A stretch of 64,000 nucleotides of DNA from Phycisphaeraceae bacterium (GTDB taxonomy: Bacteria > Planctomycetota > Phycisphaerae > Phycisphaerales > UBA1924): NCBI GenBank assembly GCA_019636615.1, contig JAHBXF010000002.1:1056001-1120000 (forward strand), given 5' to 3'. The notes beneath the pieces were generated by a model. That model ran no database searches. It had not been told where the DNA came from and saw nothing but the letters and a program-made list of their open reading frames with translations. This document shows positions 50,685 to 60,113 of this stretch, one piece after another. Made by a program: the position numbers and the translations under genes. Positions within the stretch are counted from its first letter, which is position 1. The number at the start of each line of letters is the position of its first letter.

Positions 50685-51907
50685 GGAGTCGGCCCAGCCC
50701 CGCCCGCGGCGGTAAGATCAAACAGCGGAAGAAACATGCTGATCGCCACAAACCCAACCACCAGGCCCAGGACCGTGAGGATGATCGGTTCGATGAGCGA
50801 CCCCAGCGCTTTGACGGTTTGCTCGTTGTCTTCGTCGAGATAGTCCGCGACCTGAACCAGCACCTCCCCCATCGTCCCCGTCTTCTCCCCGCTGGCGATC
50901 GCCTCGCTGACCGCCGGGGCAATCAGTTGTGCATCGGCCATCACCGACGCGAGCGTCTGGCCGCGCTGCACGGCTTCCTCGGCGCGCTCTAGCAGCCCCG
51001 CGTAACAGGCGTTGGTCATAGATTCCCGGGTGAGCAGGAGTGCATCGAGCAGCGCGATGCGGGCCTGGATAAGCACGCCCAACAGCCGCACGAGCCGCGC
51101 GGTTGCGAAACTCTGCACGATCGGACCTACCTTGGGGGCGTGCACGGCGGCGTGATCAATGCGACGCCGGCCGGCGGGCGACGTCAGGTAGTACCCCAGC
51201 CCGCCCATGCCGGCGAAGATGAGCGGGAACACGATCCACCAGTACTCCCTGAGGAACGCACCCGAGGCCATGAGCACGGCTGTTGTCGGCGGCAGGGGTG
51301 TCTGCAGCGTCTCAAAGAGTTCTTCAAACTTGGGCAGCACGAACATCATCATCACCACAACAACCACCAGCGAGATCGAGATGAGCACCACGGGGTATGT
51401 CAGCGCCCCCACCACCGACTTTCGCAGCGTCATCTGCTGACGCGTGAGTGTCGAAAGGCCCTTGAGCATTGTGTCGAGCATCCCGCCTGATTCTCCCGCC
51501 GCGACCATGCTGCGTGAAATAGCGTCGAAGCAGTTCGGGTATTCGGCCATGGCCTCGGAGAACGACTCGCCCTCTTCAACGCGTCGCCGAACATCCGCGA
51601 GCACGTCGCGCCATGCCCCCGGCTGCACCTGGCGTTCGACGACCTCGAGCGCCTGCACCAGAGGCGTGTGCGTGCACACAAGAATCGAGAGTTGTCTGTA
51701 GAAGTGCGCCAGTTCACGCAGTGACACCACGCGCCGTGCACGCGACACTTCGCCTTGCGGCCGCGTGCTTTTCTCCTGTTCGTAGACCCGCGTGGCAAAG
51801 ATACCCTGCCGGCGCAGCGCATCGGCGGCCTCGGCCGCGCCCGCGGCCTCGGTGTCGCCTTTCACCCGGCGCCCCGCGGTGTCAAAGCCTTCGTAGACGA
51901 ACTTCAA
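50681..51907 (-). CDS. Inner-membrane platform protein (GspF/PilC)
   Basis: The 408-residue product is the GspF/PilC platform protein on which the ATPase acts to extract or polymerise pilins. It has two repeated four-helix cytoplasmic domains, each followed by membrane segments (about 175-200, 220-245 and 375-400). Landmarks are FYRQLSILVCTHTPLVQAL (about 70-88), ESGGMLDTMLKGL and GEKTGTMGEVLVQVADYLD (about 332-350), all typical. Length fits. It overlaps its neighbours by ATGA. Confidence 0.93.
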   Translation of the reverse strand: MKFVYEGFDTAGRRVKGDTEAAGAAEAADALRRQGIFATRVYEQEKSTRPQGEVSRARRVVSLRELAHFYRQLSILVCTHTPLVQALEVVERQVQPGAWRDVLADVRRRVEEGESFSEAMAEYPNCFDAISRSMVAAGESGGMLDTMLKGLSTLTRQQMTLRKSVVGALTYPVVLISISLVVVVVMMMFVLPKFEELFETLQTPLPPTTAVLMASGAFLREYWWIVFPLIFAGMGGLGYYLTSPAGRRRIDHAAVHAPKVGPIVQSFATARLVRLLGVLIQARIALLDALLLTRESMTNACYAGLLERAEEAVQRGQTLASVMADAQLIAPAVSEAIASGEKTGTMGEVLVQVADYLDEDNEQTVKALGSLIEPIILTVLGLVVGFVAISMFLPLFDLTAAGGAGPTP

Positions 51908-53661
51908 GCGGCCTCCCGCGGCGCGATGGCCTGCTTGACCGCGGGGGTCGGGTCGTCCTCAAGATGTGTGACACGCAGAACTTCTTCAAGGCTTGTTTTA
52001 CCCTCGATCGCCAGGAGGACGCCCTCTTCGCGCAGCGTGAGCCCGCCGCCCTGGCGGTGCTTCTCCCGCAGTTCGTGCGTCGGGGCCCCGGCGTGCACAA
52101 GCCGCTTGAGTTCGGGTGTGACTTCCATCACTTCATAGATGCCAAGCCGGCCCTTGAAGCCCGTGTCGTGGCAGTTGCGGCAGCCCGATCCCTTTCGGAA
52201 CGGCCTGCCGGAGTGGTCCGTCATCCCCGCATCGGCGAGCACATGCTCGGCGGGGTAGTACTTCGTCGCGCAGTTCGGGCAGATCGTGCGTGCGAGCCGC
52301 TGCGCCACCACACCGTTGAGCGCGCTCGACAGAAGGTACGTCTCGATGCCCATGTCCGAAAGACGCGCCACCGCGCCCGGCGCGTCGTTGGTGTGCAGCG
52401 TCGCCAGCACAAGGTGCCCCGTGAGCGCGGCCTGCACGCCAACCCTGGCCGTGGCCTCGTCGCGTATCTCACCCACCATGATCACGTCGGGGTCTTGACG
52501 CAGGATGCTGCGCAGAGCGCGCGAGAACGACATGCCGATGGCTTCCTGCACCTGGATCTGATTGATCAGGTCGAGCTGGTACTCCACCGGGTCTTCGACG
52601 GTCACGATGTTCACCTCGGGGCTGCGCAGCAGATCCAGCGCCGAATAGAGCGTTGTCGTCTTGCCGCTGCCGGTCGGGCCGGTCACCAGCACAAGCCCGT
52701 GAGGGCGCTTGAGCACCCGCACAAACGTATCGAGCGCCTGCTTGCGAAAACCCAGGTCGGAAAGTTGCACACGCAGATTCGATTTGTCGAGAATGCGCAC
52801 GACGATCTTTTCGCCCAGGAGCGTGGGCATGCTCGACACCCGGAGGTCAATCTCGCGCCCCTCCGCGACAATCCGCACGCGACCCTCCTGCGGCAGGCGT
52901 TTCTCGGCGATGTCCATCTTGCCGATGACCTTGATGCGCGAGACGATCGCCGCGTGCATCCCCGGGGGCGGCTTCATCAGGTCACGCAGCGTTCCGTCCA
53001 CCCGGTAGCGGATGCGCGTGCCACGCTTGTCGGGCTCGATGTGGATATCGCTGGCCTTGTCCCGAACCGCTGTCAGCATCGCGACATTGACAAGGTTGAC
53101 GATCGGGCTGCCCGCCACCAGACGGTCGAGGTCTGTCGCGGGCCCCTCGTCGATCGACTCGCGTTCCACCACCTCAAGGTCAGACTCGGCCAGCGATGTC
53201 AGGAACGCATCAACGTTGACGTCACCGCCGGCATACTTGCGGACAAACTCGAGAATGTTCGGCTCGAGGGCGAGCACCGGACGGATTCGGCAGCCGGTGA
53301 TCTGGCGCAGCCTGTCGATCGTTGGCAGAGACTGAGGCTCGGCCATCGCGACGGTCAGCGTCTCACGCACCTTGAACATGGGGATCACCTTGAGCCGTTC
53401 TGACTCCTCGGCGCCCACCAGTTTGAAGACCTGCGGATCGATCAGCCCGTGCCGGAGGTGACACCCCGGCACCCCGAGACACTCGGCGAGCGTGCGCACC
53501 AGCATGGTGCTGTTGATGATGCCCTGGTCGACAAGCAACTCACCGAGCATGCGGTTCGACCGCTGCTGCTCGACGAGCGCGGCCGACAACTGCTCGGCGG
53601 AGATCACCCCGTCCTCCAGCAGTTTGTCGCCCAGCCTGGGCCTGCCCGGGGCGTTGCTCAC
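51904..53661 (-). CDS. Type II secretion/type IV pilus assembly ATPase (GspE/PilB)
   Basis: The 585-residue hexameric ATPase powers pilin assembly. It has an N-terminal MshEN-type domain (about residues 5-150, LGDKLLEDGVISAEQLSAAL and LLVDQGIINSTML), the Walker A GPTGSGKTTTLYSAL (about 336), the Asp box IVTVEDPVEYQLD, Walker B with DPDVIMVGEIRDEATA (about 405-420), the His box ATLHTNDAPGAVARL, and a tetra-Cys zinc module (CPNC and CRNC, about 465-500). The GTG at 53661 has GGAG 6 nt upstream and overlaps the STAS stop. No PilT retraction ATPase is present. Confidence 0.95.
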   Translation of the reverse strand: MSNAPGRPRLGDKLLEDGVISAEQLSAALVEQQRSNRMLGELLVDQGIINSTMLVRTLAECLGVPGCHLRHGLIDPQVFKLVGAEESERLKVIPMFKVRETLTVAMAEPQSLPTIDRLRQITGCRIRPVLALEPNILEFVRKYAGGDVNVDAFLTSLAESDLEVVERESIDEGPATDLDRLVAGSPIVNLVNVAMLTAVRDKASDIHIEPDKRGTRIRYRVDGTLRDLMKPPPGMHAAIVSRIKVIGKMDIAEKRLPQEGRVRIVAEGREIDLRVSSMPTLLGEKIVVRILDKSNLRVQLSDLGFRKQALDTFVRVLKRPHGLVLVTGPTGSGKTTTLYSALDLLRSPEVNIVTVEDPVEYQLDLINQIQVQEAIGMSFSRALRSILRQDPDVIMVGEIRDEATARVGVQAALTGHLVLATLHTNDAPGAVARLSDMGIETYLLSSALNGVVAQRLARTICPNCATKYYPAEHVLADAGMTDHSGRPFRKGSGCRNCHDTGFKGRLGIYEVMEVTPELKRLVHAGAPTHELREKHRQGGGLTLREEGVLLAIEGKTSLEEVLRVTHLEDDPTPAVKQAIAPREAA

Positions 53662-53993
53662 AGGAAGCTCCTCACCGCGGTGTTCACGTCGGCGTAATGC
53701 TCGAAGTACGACGAAAGGTCGGTGATCTCGAGTATCTCGCGCACGGTTTCGCACGCGTTGCACAGTTTCATCACCTGCCCGCCCTGCGAGAGTTGCTCGG
53801 TCACCGACAGCATCGCTTCAAGCCCCGCGCTGTCGACATAGGGCGTCGCCGACATATCCACCACAAAACGGCCCATGCTGCGCGTCATCACCCGCTCGGC
53901 GACCTGGTGGAACTCGTCGGCGTCGGCCTGCACCAGCGCCCCCTGCGGGGCGATGACCGTGACGGCGCCGTGGCGTTGCTCTTTGATCTGCAT
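53658..53993 (-). CDS. STAS-domain anti-sigma factor antagonist
   Basis: The 111-residue product is a STAS domain with the SpoIIAA-like phosphorylation motif YVDSAGLEAML (Ser near 55), plus FVVDMSATPYVD before it. Such proteins are switched by Ser phosphorylation from a serine kinase and either release an anti-sigma factor or regulate other partners. It is 12 nt from the sensor kinase and overlaps the GspE gene, so it is part of the regulatory head of the pilus operon. A partner serine kinase or PP2C phosphatase is not in the window. Confidence 0.9.
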   Translation of the reverse strand: MQIKEQRHGAVTVIAPQGALVQADADEFHQVAERVMTRSMGRFVVDMSATPYVDSAGLEAMLSVTEQLSQGGQVMKLCNACETVREILEITDLSSYFEHYADVNTAVRSFL

Positions 53994-54005
53994 GATGACG
54001 CTCCG

Positions 54006-55823
54006 CTATGCCGCGATCGAGAGCGGGGCCGACTTGGGCAGCGTGATGGTGAACGTTGAGCCCTTGCCCACGGCACTCACGAGCGTGATGTCCCCGCCGT
54101 GCAATCGCACAACCTGTCTGGCCAGCGGCAGGCCAAGGCCCGAACCGCTGATGCCGTCGATCCGCTGGTCCTTCGATCGGTAGAAACGCTCGAAGACCAG
54201 TTCAGACTCGTCCTCGGATATCCCAAGCCCGGTGTCGCTGACATCGATGGCGACGCGGTCGGCATCTTCGCGGAACCGAACCGTGACCTCTCCCCCCTCG
54301 GGCGTGTACTTGAGCGCGTTGCCGATGAGATTGCTCACCGCCAGGAGAATCTTGTCCCGGTCTGCAACCACCACGGGCAACTTCGGCGGCAGCGTGAACT
54401 TGAGTTTGATATTCTTGGCCTTCGCCGGGTGCCTGAAGTCTCTCTCAAGATCCTCCATCAACGCCGCCAGCCTGACGTCGTCCGTCGTCAGTTTCAGCGT
54501 CCCCGCCTCGATTTCAGAGACCGACAGCATGTCACCGACGATGCGTTCAAGCCGGCGAACCTCACCGTTGATGATGTTCATGAACTGCAGGCGGGTCGTC
54601 TCATCCGTGTCAGGCTTCTCCAGCAGCGACTCCACATACAGCCTCATGTTCGTCAGCGGCGTTCGCAGCTCGTGCGTCACCTGAGCCACGAACGCGTTGC
54701 GTGATCGATCCGCCACTCTCTGCTGTGTCACGTCCTCGATGAGCACCACCGCACCCCCCGAGTCCCGCTGTCCGATCGTGCGCCCGCTGATGCGGAAGAC
54801 AGCATCGTCCCTTGTCGGGTCGATCGCACGCTCGATCACCACCCGGGTGCGCTGGTTGCCACCCGCGAGCGGCCGGAGCGCGGCCGCGATTTCCTGATCT
54901 CCGATCCTCGCGGTGAGTTCAGCGCCAAGCAGCCCCTCCCGGCGCGAGGCCAGGAATACCGCCGCCGCGCCGTTGGCATAACGCACGCGCAGTTCATCAT
55001 CGACCACGACCAGCCCGTGCCAGAGCGCGTCGCACGCCGCGGCCAGGTCGTCGACAGCGCCCGAACTCTCGCCACGACCTTCAACCCCAGACCGCATGCT
55101 CTGCTGGGCTCGAAGCCGAAGCAACTCGCTCAGCAAGGTGTTCCACGCGATGGCCTGCGGGCCGTGCCGCTCGTCAACCTCCAGCGCCCGAGGCTCTTTC
55201 TCGCCTTCCGAGGCCGCGCGAAGTGCATCGCTGATCGCCGCCAATCCGCGGGTGCGTCTCCTCACCACGCGATAGAGAAGCCCGAGCGCCGCGAGCGCGC
55301 CGGCCGAAACGCCCCCCACCCACGCCTCTGCGGTGCTCGGGGCGAGAGTCTCGGCATCGCCGGAGAGTTCAACCCTGAGCATCGCTTCGCCCTTGCCCGG
55401 CACCCGAAGCGGCAGTTGAAGAAAGCCCAGCCCGCTTGTCAGTTCGCCAACCGGGGGCCACACGTTCGGGATTGATTGGTGGGTGATACGGGCCGGATCG
55501 CTGTCCGCGATGATGCCCCCATCGCCGAGTTCGATCCGCAATGCGCCGAAGCCTCCCTCTCTGCCAACATCTGTCAGCAGTCGGCGCACGGATGAGAGTT
55601 CATCGTTCGAGAGCATGGTCTCCACACTCTGCGCCAGCGCGCCCGTCAGCACCTGCGCGGTGTTCTGCCTGCCCCGGGCGATCGCGTCACGCTCGGCGTG
55701 CACCGTCACCCACCACAACGTAGCGGACGTGATCACCACCACCGCGGCGGCGCCGAGCCCCAGCCCCGCCACGACGGATTCGTCGCCCGGCAAAAGTCGT
55801 CTGATATGTCCGGGAGTTGTCAT
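54006..55823 (-). CDS. Membrane sensor histidine kinase with PAS domain
   Basis: The 605-residue product has an N-terminal membrane segment (about 15-40), a periplasmic sensor region (about 45-180), a second membrane segment (about 185-205), a PAS domain (about 260-370, DELRVRYANGAAAVFLA), a HisKA dimerisation helix with the phospho-acceptor in THELRTPLTNMRLY (about 395) and an HATPase domain with N box NLIGNALKYTPEGG (about 510), DTGLGIS and GSGLGLPLARQV. All boxes are intact. The ATG at 55823 has CAGGAG upstream. Its response regulator could be the nearby CheY-like protein. Confidence 0.93.
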   Translation of the reverse strand: MTTPGHIRRLLPGDESVVAGLGLGAAAVVVITSATLWWVTVHAERDAIARGRQNTAQVLTGALAQSVETMLSNDELSSVRRLLTDVGREGGFGALRIELGDGGIIADSDPARITHQSIPNVWPPVGELTSGLGFLQLPLRVPGKGEAMLRVELSGDAETLAPSTAEAWVGGVSAGALAALGLLYRVVRRRTRGLAAISDALRAASEGEKEPRALEVDERHGPQAIAWNTLLSELLRLRAQQSMRSGVEGRGESSGAVDDLAAACDALWHGLVVVDDELRVRYANGAAAVFLASRREGLLGAELTARIGDQEIAAALRPLAGGNQRTRVVIERAIDPTRDDAVFRISGRTIGQRDSGGAVVLIEDVTQQRVADRSRNAFVAQVTHELRTPLTNMRLYVESLLEKPDTDETTRLQFMNIINGEVRRLERIVGDMLSVSEIEAGTLKLTTDDVRLAALMEDLERDFRHPAKAKNIKLKFTLPPKLPVVVADRDKILLAVSNLIGNALKYTPEGGEVTVRFREDADRVAIDVSDTGLGISEDESELVFERFYRSKDQRIDGISGSGLGLPLARQVVRLHGGDITLVSAVGKGSTFTITLPKSAPLSIAA

Positions 55824-55920
55824 CGCTGCGTGGCTCCTGCCCCTGCGGAACGCCGAACGCACCGAGGGTCAAGGGTACTATCGGTCGCCGGCCCCCCCGA
55901 CTCAAACCGCAGCGGCGGCA

Positions 55921-57414
55921 TCAGGCCGCTCGCCGATGGCCCGCCATTTCGGCGTCGTGCTGCTGCTGCAAGATCGCGTCATACTGCGAGAGATCCACGC
56001 GCCCGAACGCCGCCACAATCGTGGGATCAAACTGCGTGCCCGAGCAGCGTTCGATCTCCGCCAGCACCTTCTCGCGCGGCATGGCCGGGCGGTACGAACG
56101 GCTGGAACTCATCGCGTCGAAGGTGTCCGCCAGACCGATCATCCGGGCAACCAGCGGTATTTCCTCGCCCTTCAGGCCGTGCGGGTACCCCCGGCCGTCC
56201 CAACGCTCATGATGATGCAGTACCCCGGGCAGGGTATCTTCCAGCAGCACAATTCCTTTGAGAATCCCGTGGCCGATCTCGGGATGCCTGCGGATCATCG
56301 CAAACTCCTCGTCGGTCAACTTGCCCGCCTTGCACAGAATCGCCTCGGGAACGCCGATTTTGCCCACGTCGTGAACCAGGCCGGCGATGCGGACGCGCTC
56401 GGCGTGATCCGGCCCCATGCCCATGGCAGAGGCGATCGACTGGGAGAGAAACGCCACACGCTGCGAATGGCCCCGTGTATACGCGTCCTTTGCGTCGATG
56501 GCCGCCGTCAACGCCTGCAGCGTGCCGATGCTCATCGCGCGTTGCTCCGAGAACCTCGCGAGGTTCTCGTGGAACGTTCCCAGAAAGTCCGCGACCGCAT
56601 CGATGAACTGCATCTCGGGGCTGGCAACCTCGGGGTCTGCTCCCCCTTTGTTCCCGGCCAGAAGCATGCCGATGACCGCCCCGTCATACGTGATGGGATC
56701 GCAGACGATCTCGCTGCCGCAGGCCTTCGCAAGTTGGCACGAGCCGGGGGGGTGCACCTTCGTCCAGCCGTCTTCGCTGGCCGTCGCGGCCATCTGCGCG
56801 ATCATCTTCTCCCGATCCGCCTTCGCGATCGGGCACTCCCCGCACACCACCACCGCCCCGCGAAGGTCATCAACCACACGCGGGTCATCGCGGAACACAA
56901 CGCACACCCAGCCGAACGGCAGAATCTGATGCACGTTCCCGCACACCATGCGCATCTGCTGGAGCGGTTCTGCCGACGAGGCCATGAACCGCATGATCCT
57001 GAACAGCGTGTACGTCTCTTCGTACGACTGCATCAGTTTGCCGCTGAAGTCATGCAGGAGCCCCGCGTCGCGGATCTGACGGTCGAGGTCATCGGCCATC
57101 TCGCGCAGGAACACACACAGCCGCGCCGGCGAGAGCCCCGCACCGCACCGCACCACCAGCACCCGCCCGCACGGCCCGACCAGCGGAACCGCCCACTCCT
57201 CCGGCCCGATCAGCACCGGCACCGGCTCATGCGGCGCCGGGCGGGCCAGCGCCGCCCGCGCGGCGCGCACCACCTCACACCCGTGCGCCGGCGCGCCAGG
57301 CTGCACGATGAAACCCGCAGTTTGGTCTAAAAGCCAGGAATCCAGGCCGAGCGCATCGCATCGACGCAGGACAGACTCCAGGACCCCCGTATGCTCTTCT
57401 TGATGTTTGTTCAT
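55921..57414 (-). CDS. HD-GYP domain protein, probable c-di-GMP phosphodiesterase
   Basis: The 497-residue product has a variable N-terminal half with a GAF-like region (about 130-290, IVCDPITYDGAVIGMLLAGNK) and a complete C-terminal HD-GYP domain: RGHSQRVAFLSQ (about 312-323), HDVGKIGVPEAIL (about 347), HPEIGHGILKG, HHERWDGRGYPHGL (GYP motif) and MIGLADTFDAM. All metal ligands are present. Predicted to hydrolyse c-di-GMP in response to a GAF ligand. The ATG at 57414 has GGGAG 6 nt upstream. It stands between the response regulator and the sensor kinase. Confidence 0.93.
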   Translation of the reverse strand: MNKHQEEHTGVLESVLRRCDALGLDSWLLDQTAGFIVQPGAPAHGCEVVRAARAALARPAPHEPVPVLIGPEEWAVPLVGPCGRVLVVRCGAGLSPARLCVFLREMADDLDRQIRDAGLLHDFSGKLMQSYEETYTLFRIMRFMASSAEPLQQMRMVCGNVHQILPFGWVCVVFRDDPRVVDDLRGAVVVCGECPIAKADREKMIAQMAATASEDGWTKVHPPGSCQLAKACGSEIVCDPITYDGAVIGMLLAGNKGGADPEVASPEMQFIDAVADFLGTFHENLARFSEQRAMSIGTLQALTAAIDAKDAYTRGHSQRVAFLSQSIASAMGMGPDHAERVRIAGLVHDVGKIGVPEAILCKAGKLTDEEFAMIRRHPEIGHGILKGIVLLEDTLPGVLHHHERWDGRGYPHGLKGEEIPLVARMIGLADTFDAMSSSRSYRPAMPREKVLAEIERCSGTQFDPTIVAAFGRVDLSQYDAILQQQHDAEMAGHRRAA

Positions 57415-57429
57415 CCGCAACTCCCGCGC

Positions 57430-57846
57430 TTACGCCGCGACATCCCTTACGTGATCACGCGTTCCGCCGCCCGTGTCGGCACAGATCTCTTCGACGATGC
57501 CGACCAGTTCACGCGCACTGAAGGGTTTGGGCAGCAGGTGCTGGATGTTCGTCTGCGCCAACTCCGACGGCGTGAGTTTGTGCCCCCTGGCGGTGAGCAT
57601 GATTACAGGAATGTGCGACGTCTGGGCATCTGCACGCAGCCGCCGAGAGAGTTCCAGCCCGTCCATCCGGGGCATCTGCAGGTCGGAGACGATTACCCTT
57701 GGGGCGTTCTTCACCGCCAGTTCAAGCGCATCAACACCGTTGTGCGCCACGAATACATTGAAGCCAGCCTCTCGCAGGCGGGCGGAGATCATGAACGTGA
57801 TGTACGGCTCGTCGTCTGCGACCAGAACGTTCCTGCTGTGCTCCAT
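57430..57846 (-). CDS. CheY-like response regulator
   Basis: The 138-residue product is a lone receiver domain: NVLVADDEPYITFMI at the start with the acidic pair, IVSDLQMPRMDGLELSRR with the phospho-acceptor Asp (about 55), and MLTARGHK with the Lys-containing loop near 100. No output domain, so it acts by binding partners. The ATG at 57846 is chosen because GGAGG lies 9-11 nt upstream; a GTG at 57858 would leave no room. It heads the leftward operon. Confidence 0.93.
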   Translation of the reverse strand: MEHSRNVLVADDEPYITFMISARLREAGFNVFVAHNGVDALELAVKNAPRVIVSDLQMPRMDGLELSRRLRADAQTSHIPVIMLTARGHKLTPSELAQTNIQHLLPKPFSARELVGIVEEICADTGGGTRDHVRDVAA

Positions 57847-58054
57847 CGGCTGACCCACCTCCGTCTATGCTGACACGCCACGCCGTCGCCCTCTCCGCGG
57901 AGTGTGCTCGACGTGCTTATCCGCCGGGATCGACCGACGCACACCGCCGCTTCACCGAGAAATCAAAGTTGCACGGCCCATAACCCCCGATCGCCCGCCA
58001 AAGGCGGCCGATCCGCTCATGGCGCACGGTTCTTGGACCGAGATCTAGGACATC
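57847..58054. promoter_or_regulatory. Divergent promoter region of the two pilus/secretion operons
   Basis: About 200 nt separate the response regulator and the rightward pseudopilin operon. It must hold both promoters. No confident -35/-10 pair was resolved by eye in this stretch, and no inverted repeat stands out. Confidence 0.5.
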
Positions 58055-58537
58055 ATGCCTCTCACCGACCACCTTCTCAGGCGCGCGCGCAGGCGTGGTT
58101 ATTCCCTGCTCGAACTGGTGATCGTTGTCGTCATCCTGGGTGTGATCGCCGCACTGGCCGCGCCCAGGCTCGCGATGTCGGCCGAAAGCAAGCGCGTGCA
58201 CTTCGCCGCCAAAAGGCTCGCCGCCGATCTCGGCACCGCTCGTGCCTCCGCCATGGCCTCGAGTTCGCCTCGCACCATCACCATCTCCGCCGCGGAGGGC
58301 AAATACTCCATCTCCAGCGTGAGCGACATCGACCGCATGGGCATGCAGTATTCGGTCAACCTCGCGCGCGACCCCTACGGCGTGGTCATCGATTCAGTCA
58401 CGGCCGGCGACGCCGGCGTGATCGTGTTCTCACCCTCGGGCGGTGTGTCACGCGGAGGAACCATCGTCCTTCGCCGCGGCGATGAACGCCGGAACATCGT
58501 GATCGATCCCACGACCGGCAAGGCCCGAGTGAAGTGA
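58055..58537 (+). CDS. Minor pseudopilin (GspH-like)
   Basis: The 160-residue product has a prepilin signal ending RRRG, cleavage before YSLLELVIVVVILGVIAALA with Glu at +5. The following region is a beta-rich domain (SVSDIDRMGMQYSVNLARDPYG). It fits the GspH/FimT class of minor pseudopilins. It is the first gene of the rightward operon and ends with a one-base overlap (TGATG) at the next start. Confidence 0.85.
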   Translation: MPLTDHLLRRARRRGYSLLELVIVVVILGVIAALAAPRLAMSAESKRVHFAAKRLAADLGTARASAMASSSPRTITISAAEGKYSISSVSDIDRMGMQYSVNLARDPYGVVIDSVTAGDAGVIVFSPSGGVSRGGTIVLRRGDERRNIVIDPTTGKARVK

Positions 58538-59595
58538 TGTCGGCCAGCATCCCCAGATCAAGGCGTGCCGTTTCGCTCTTGGAGATCGTCGTCTCGATGA
58601 CGGCCTTCGCGGTCATCCTTCTGGCGGGGCTGAGCGCTGTCACCCTTGTCATGCGCGCCGCCAATATGGACGATACCGGCGCCGGCGCGCACATCGATAT
58701 GCGACCGGAACTCGACTTGATCGAGGCCGAGATCGCCTTCGCAAAGCGGATCATCTCGTTCGGCTCCACCAGCGTGCAGTACACCGTGCCCGACCAGAAC
58801 GGCGACGGAGAGGACGAAACCATCGTGCTCGCGTGGGCGGGCAAGGCCGGCGCGCCCGTCACCCGCAGCGTCAACGGCAGCGCACCCGCAGACCTCGTGC
58901 TGGGGGTCGGCACGTTCTCGATGAGCCTAATCAACGGCGCGGTCAACGAGGCCGTCTACGCCGGCGAGGGCGGCGAGCAACTGGTCTATTCCTCTCCCTC
59001 AGGCGCTGTGAACGGCTCCCTCGCGATCACCGACACGGCGTGGTCGGCTTTTACCTGTGTCCCGCAGGCGGTCGCGGGCGCCACCGGGTACCGTGTCACA
59101 CGGGTGCGTGTGCGGATGTCGGGTGAACCGCCGCTCGACGGCAAGGTGACGCTGCGGCTCTACCAGGCAACCGCCACAGCGCTCATACAGCCACTGCTCC
59201 ATGAAGTTGTCTTCGGCGAAGAGACCCTCGGCGACACGATGCGCTTCGCCGACATCTATCTCACGCACGCGCCGATCCTGCCCGCTGGTTCACGAATCGC
59301 CCTCGTTGTCGGCGCGTCGGGCTCGGGAACCATCGCCAGGCTCGCCACGCAGAGCAACTCACAGAACACCAACCTCCGCTCCGTCATCAACTCGTCCAAC
59401 GCCGGCTCAACGTGGAGCGCAGAGACCTCACGCGAACTCTTCTACCAGGTGTACGCACGCCCGATGTTCAAATCCGACGCCGCGACGTCCGCGACCACCG
59501 CCCAGGCGCTGCGCTTCACGCTTGCACCGCTCGACGCACGCGTCCCGCCGATTGATCGCACCGTTCTCCTCCGCAACCGCCCCGCATTGCCATGA
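58537..59595 (+). CDS. Minor pseudopilin-like protein (GspJ position)
   Basis: The 352-residue product has a prepilin-like N-terminus RRAVSLLEIVVSMTAFAVILL, where Glu is at the +5 position and the -1 residue is Ala. It is much larger than normal GspJ (about 200 residues); the extension is a beta-sandwich region (about 130-300) with VRMSGEPPLDGKVTLRLYQ. This could be a surface-exposed adhesion or carbohydrate-like domain. ATG at 58537 overlaps the preceding stop. GspJ identity is by position and N-terminus only. Confidence 0.65.
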   Translation: MSASIPRSRRAVSLLEIVVSMTAFAVILLAGLSAVTLVMRAANMDDTGAGAHIDMRPELDLIEAEIAFAKRIISFGSTSVQYTVPDQNGDGEDETIVLAWAGKAGAPVTRSVNGSAPADLVLGVGTFSMSLINGAVNEAVYAGEGGEQLVYSSPSGAVNGSLAITDTAWSAFTCVPQAVAGATGYRVTRVRVRMSGEPPLDGKVTLRLYQATATALIQPLLHEVVFGEETLGDTMRFADIYLTHAPILPAGSRIALVVGASGSGTIARLATQSNSQNTNLRSVINSSNAGSTWSAETSRELFYQVYARPMFKSDAATSATTAQALRFTLAPLDARVPPIDRTVLLRNRPALP

Positions 59596-60113
59596 CACGC
59601 CGCACCTCGCCTATGCACCCTGTGCTCATGCAAAGGAAAGGGTTCTCCCTGCTCGAGTGCACCGTCGCATCGGCAGTTCTTGCTGTCGTTGCAGCCGCGG
59701 GCATCAAGGCCGGCGGGGCCGCCGGTGCCACGGTCTTTCTCTCATCTCAACGCTCAACAGCGATGAGCCTGGCTCTCTCTCTTGTGGCCGAAGTGGAACG
59801 CCTGCCATACGAAGACCCCCAAGGCGGATCATCGATCGGTGTCAACTCGGGAGAGAACCCCGCCAACAAGACCACCTTCGATGATGTGGACGACTACCAC
59901 GGATGGACCGAAAGCCCCCCCCAGGGTCCCGACGGTGCGATCCTCACTGCCTTCTCAGGCTGGACCCGAACAGTCCAAGTGCAGTTTGTCGATCCGGCAA
60001 ACCCGGCCAATGCCGTGGCGCACAGCCGCGGCCTCAAGCGAATCACGGTCACCGTCTCTCGCGCGGGAAAGCCCCTCGCCACCGCATGGTCGCTCAGGAG
60101 TCTCGCGCCGTGA
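59592..60113 (+). CDS. Minor pseudopilin (GspI-like)
   Basis: The 173-residue product carries the prepilin signal QRKG before FSLLECTVASAVLAVVAAAG, split here, with Glu at +5 (the E-C-T-V form is seen in GspI-type minor pilins). The rest is a beta-rich domain with GWTRTVQVQFVDPANPANAV. It overlaps its neighbours by 4 nt on both sides. Confidence 0.75.
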   Translation: MTRRTSPMHPVLMQRKGFSLLECTVASAVLAVVAAAGIKAGGAAGATVFLSSQRSTAMSLALSLVAEVERLPYEDPQGGSSIGVNSGENPANKTTFDDVDDYHGWTESPPQGPDGAILTAFSGWTRTVQVQFVDPANPANAVAHSRGLKRITVTVSRAGKPLATAWSLRSLAP

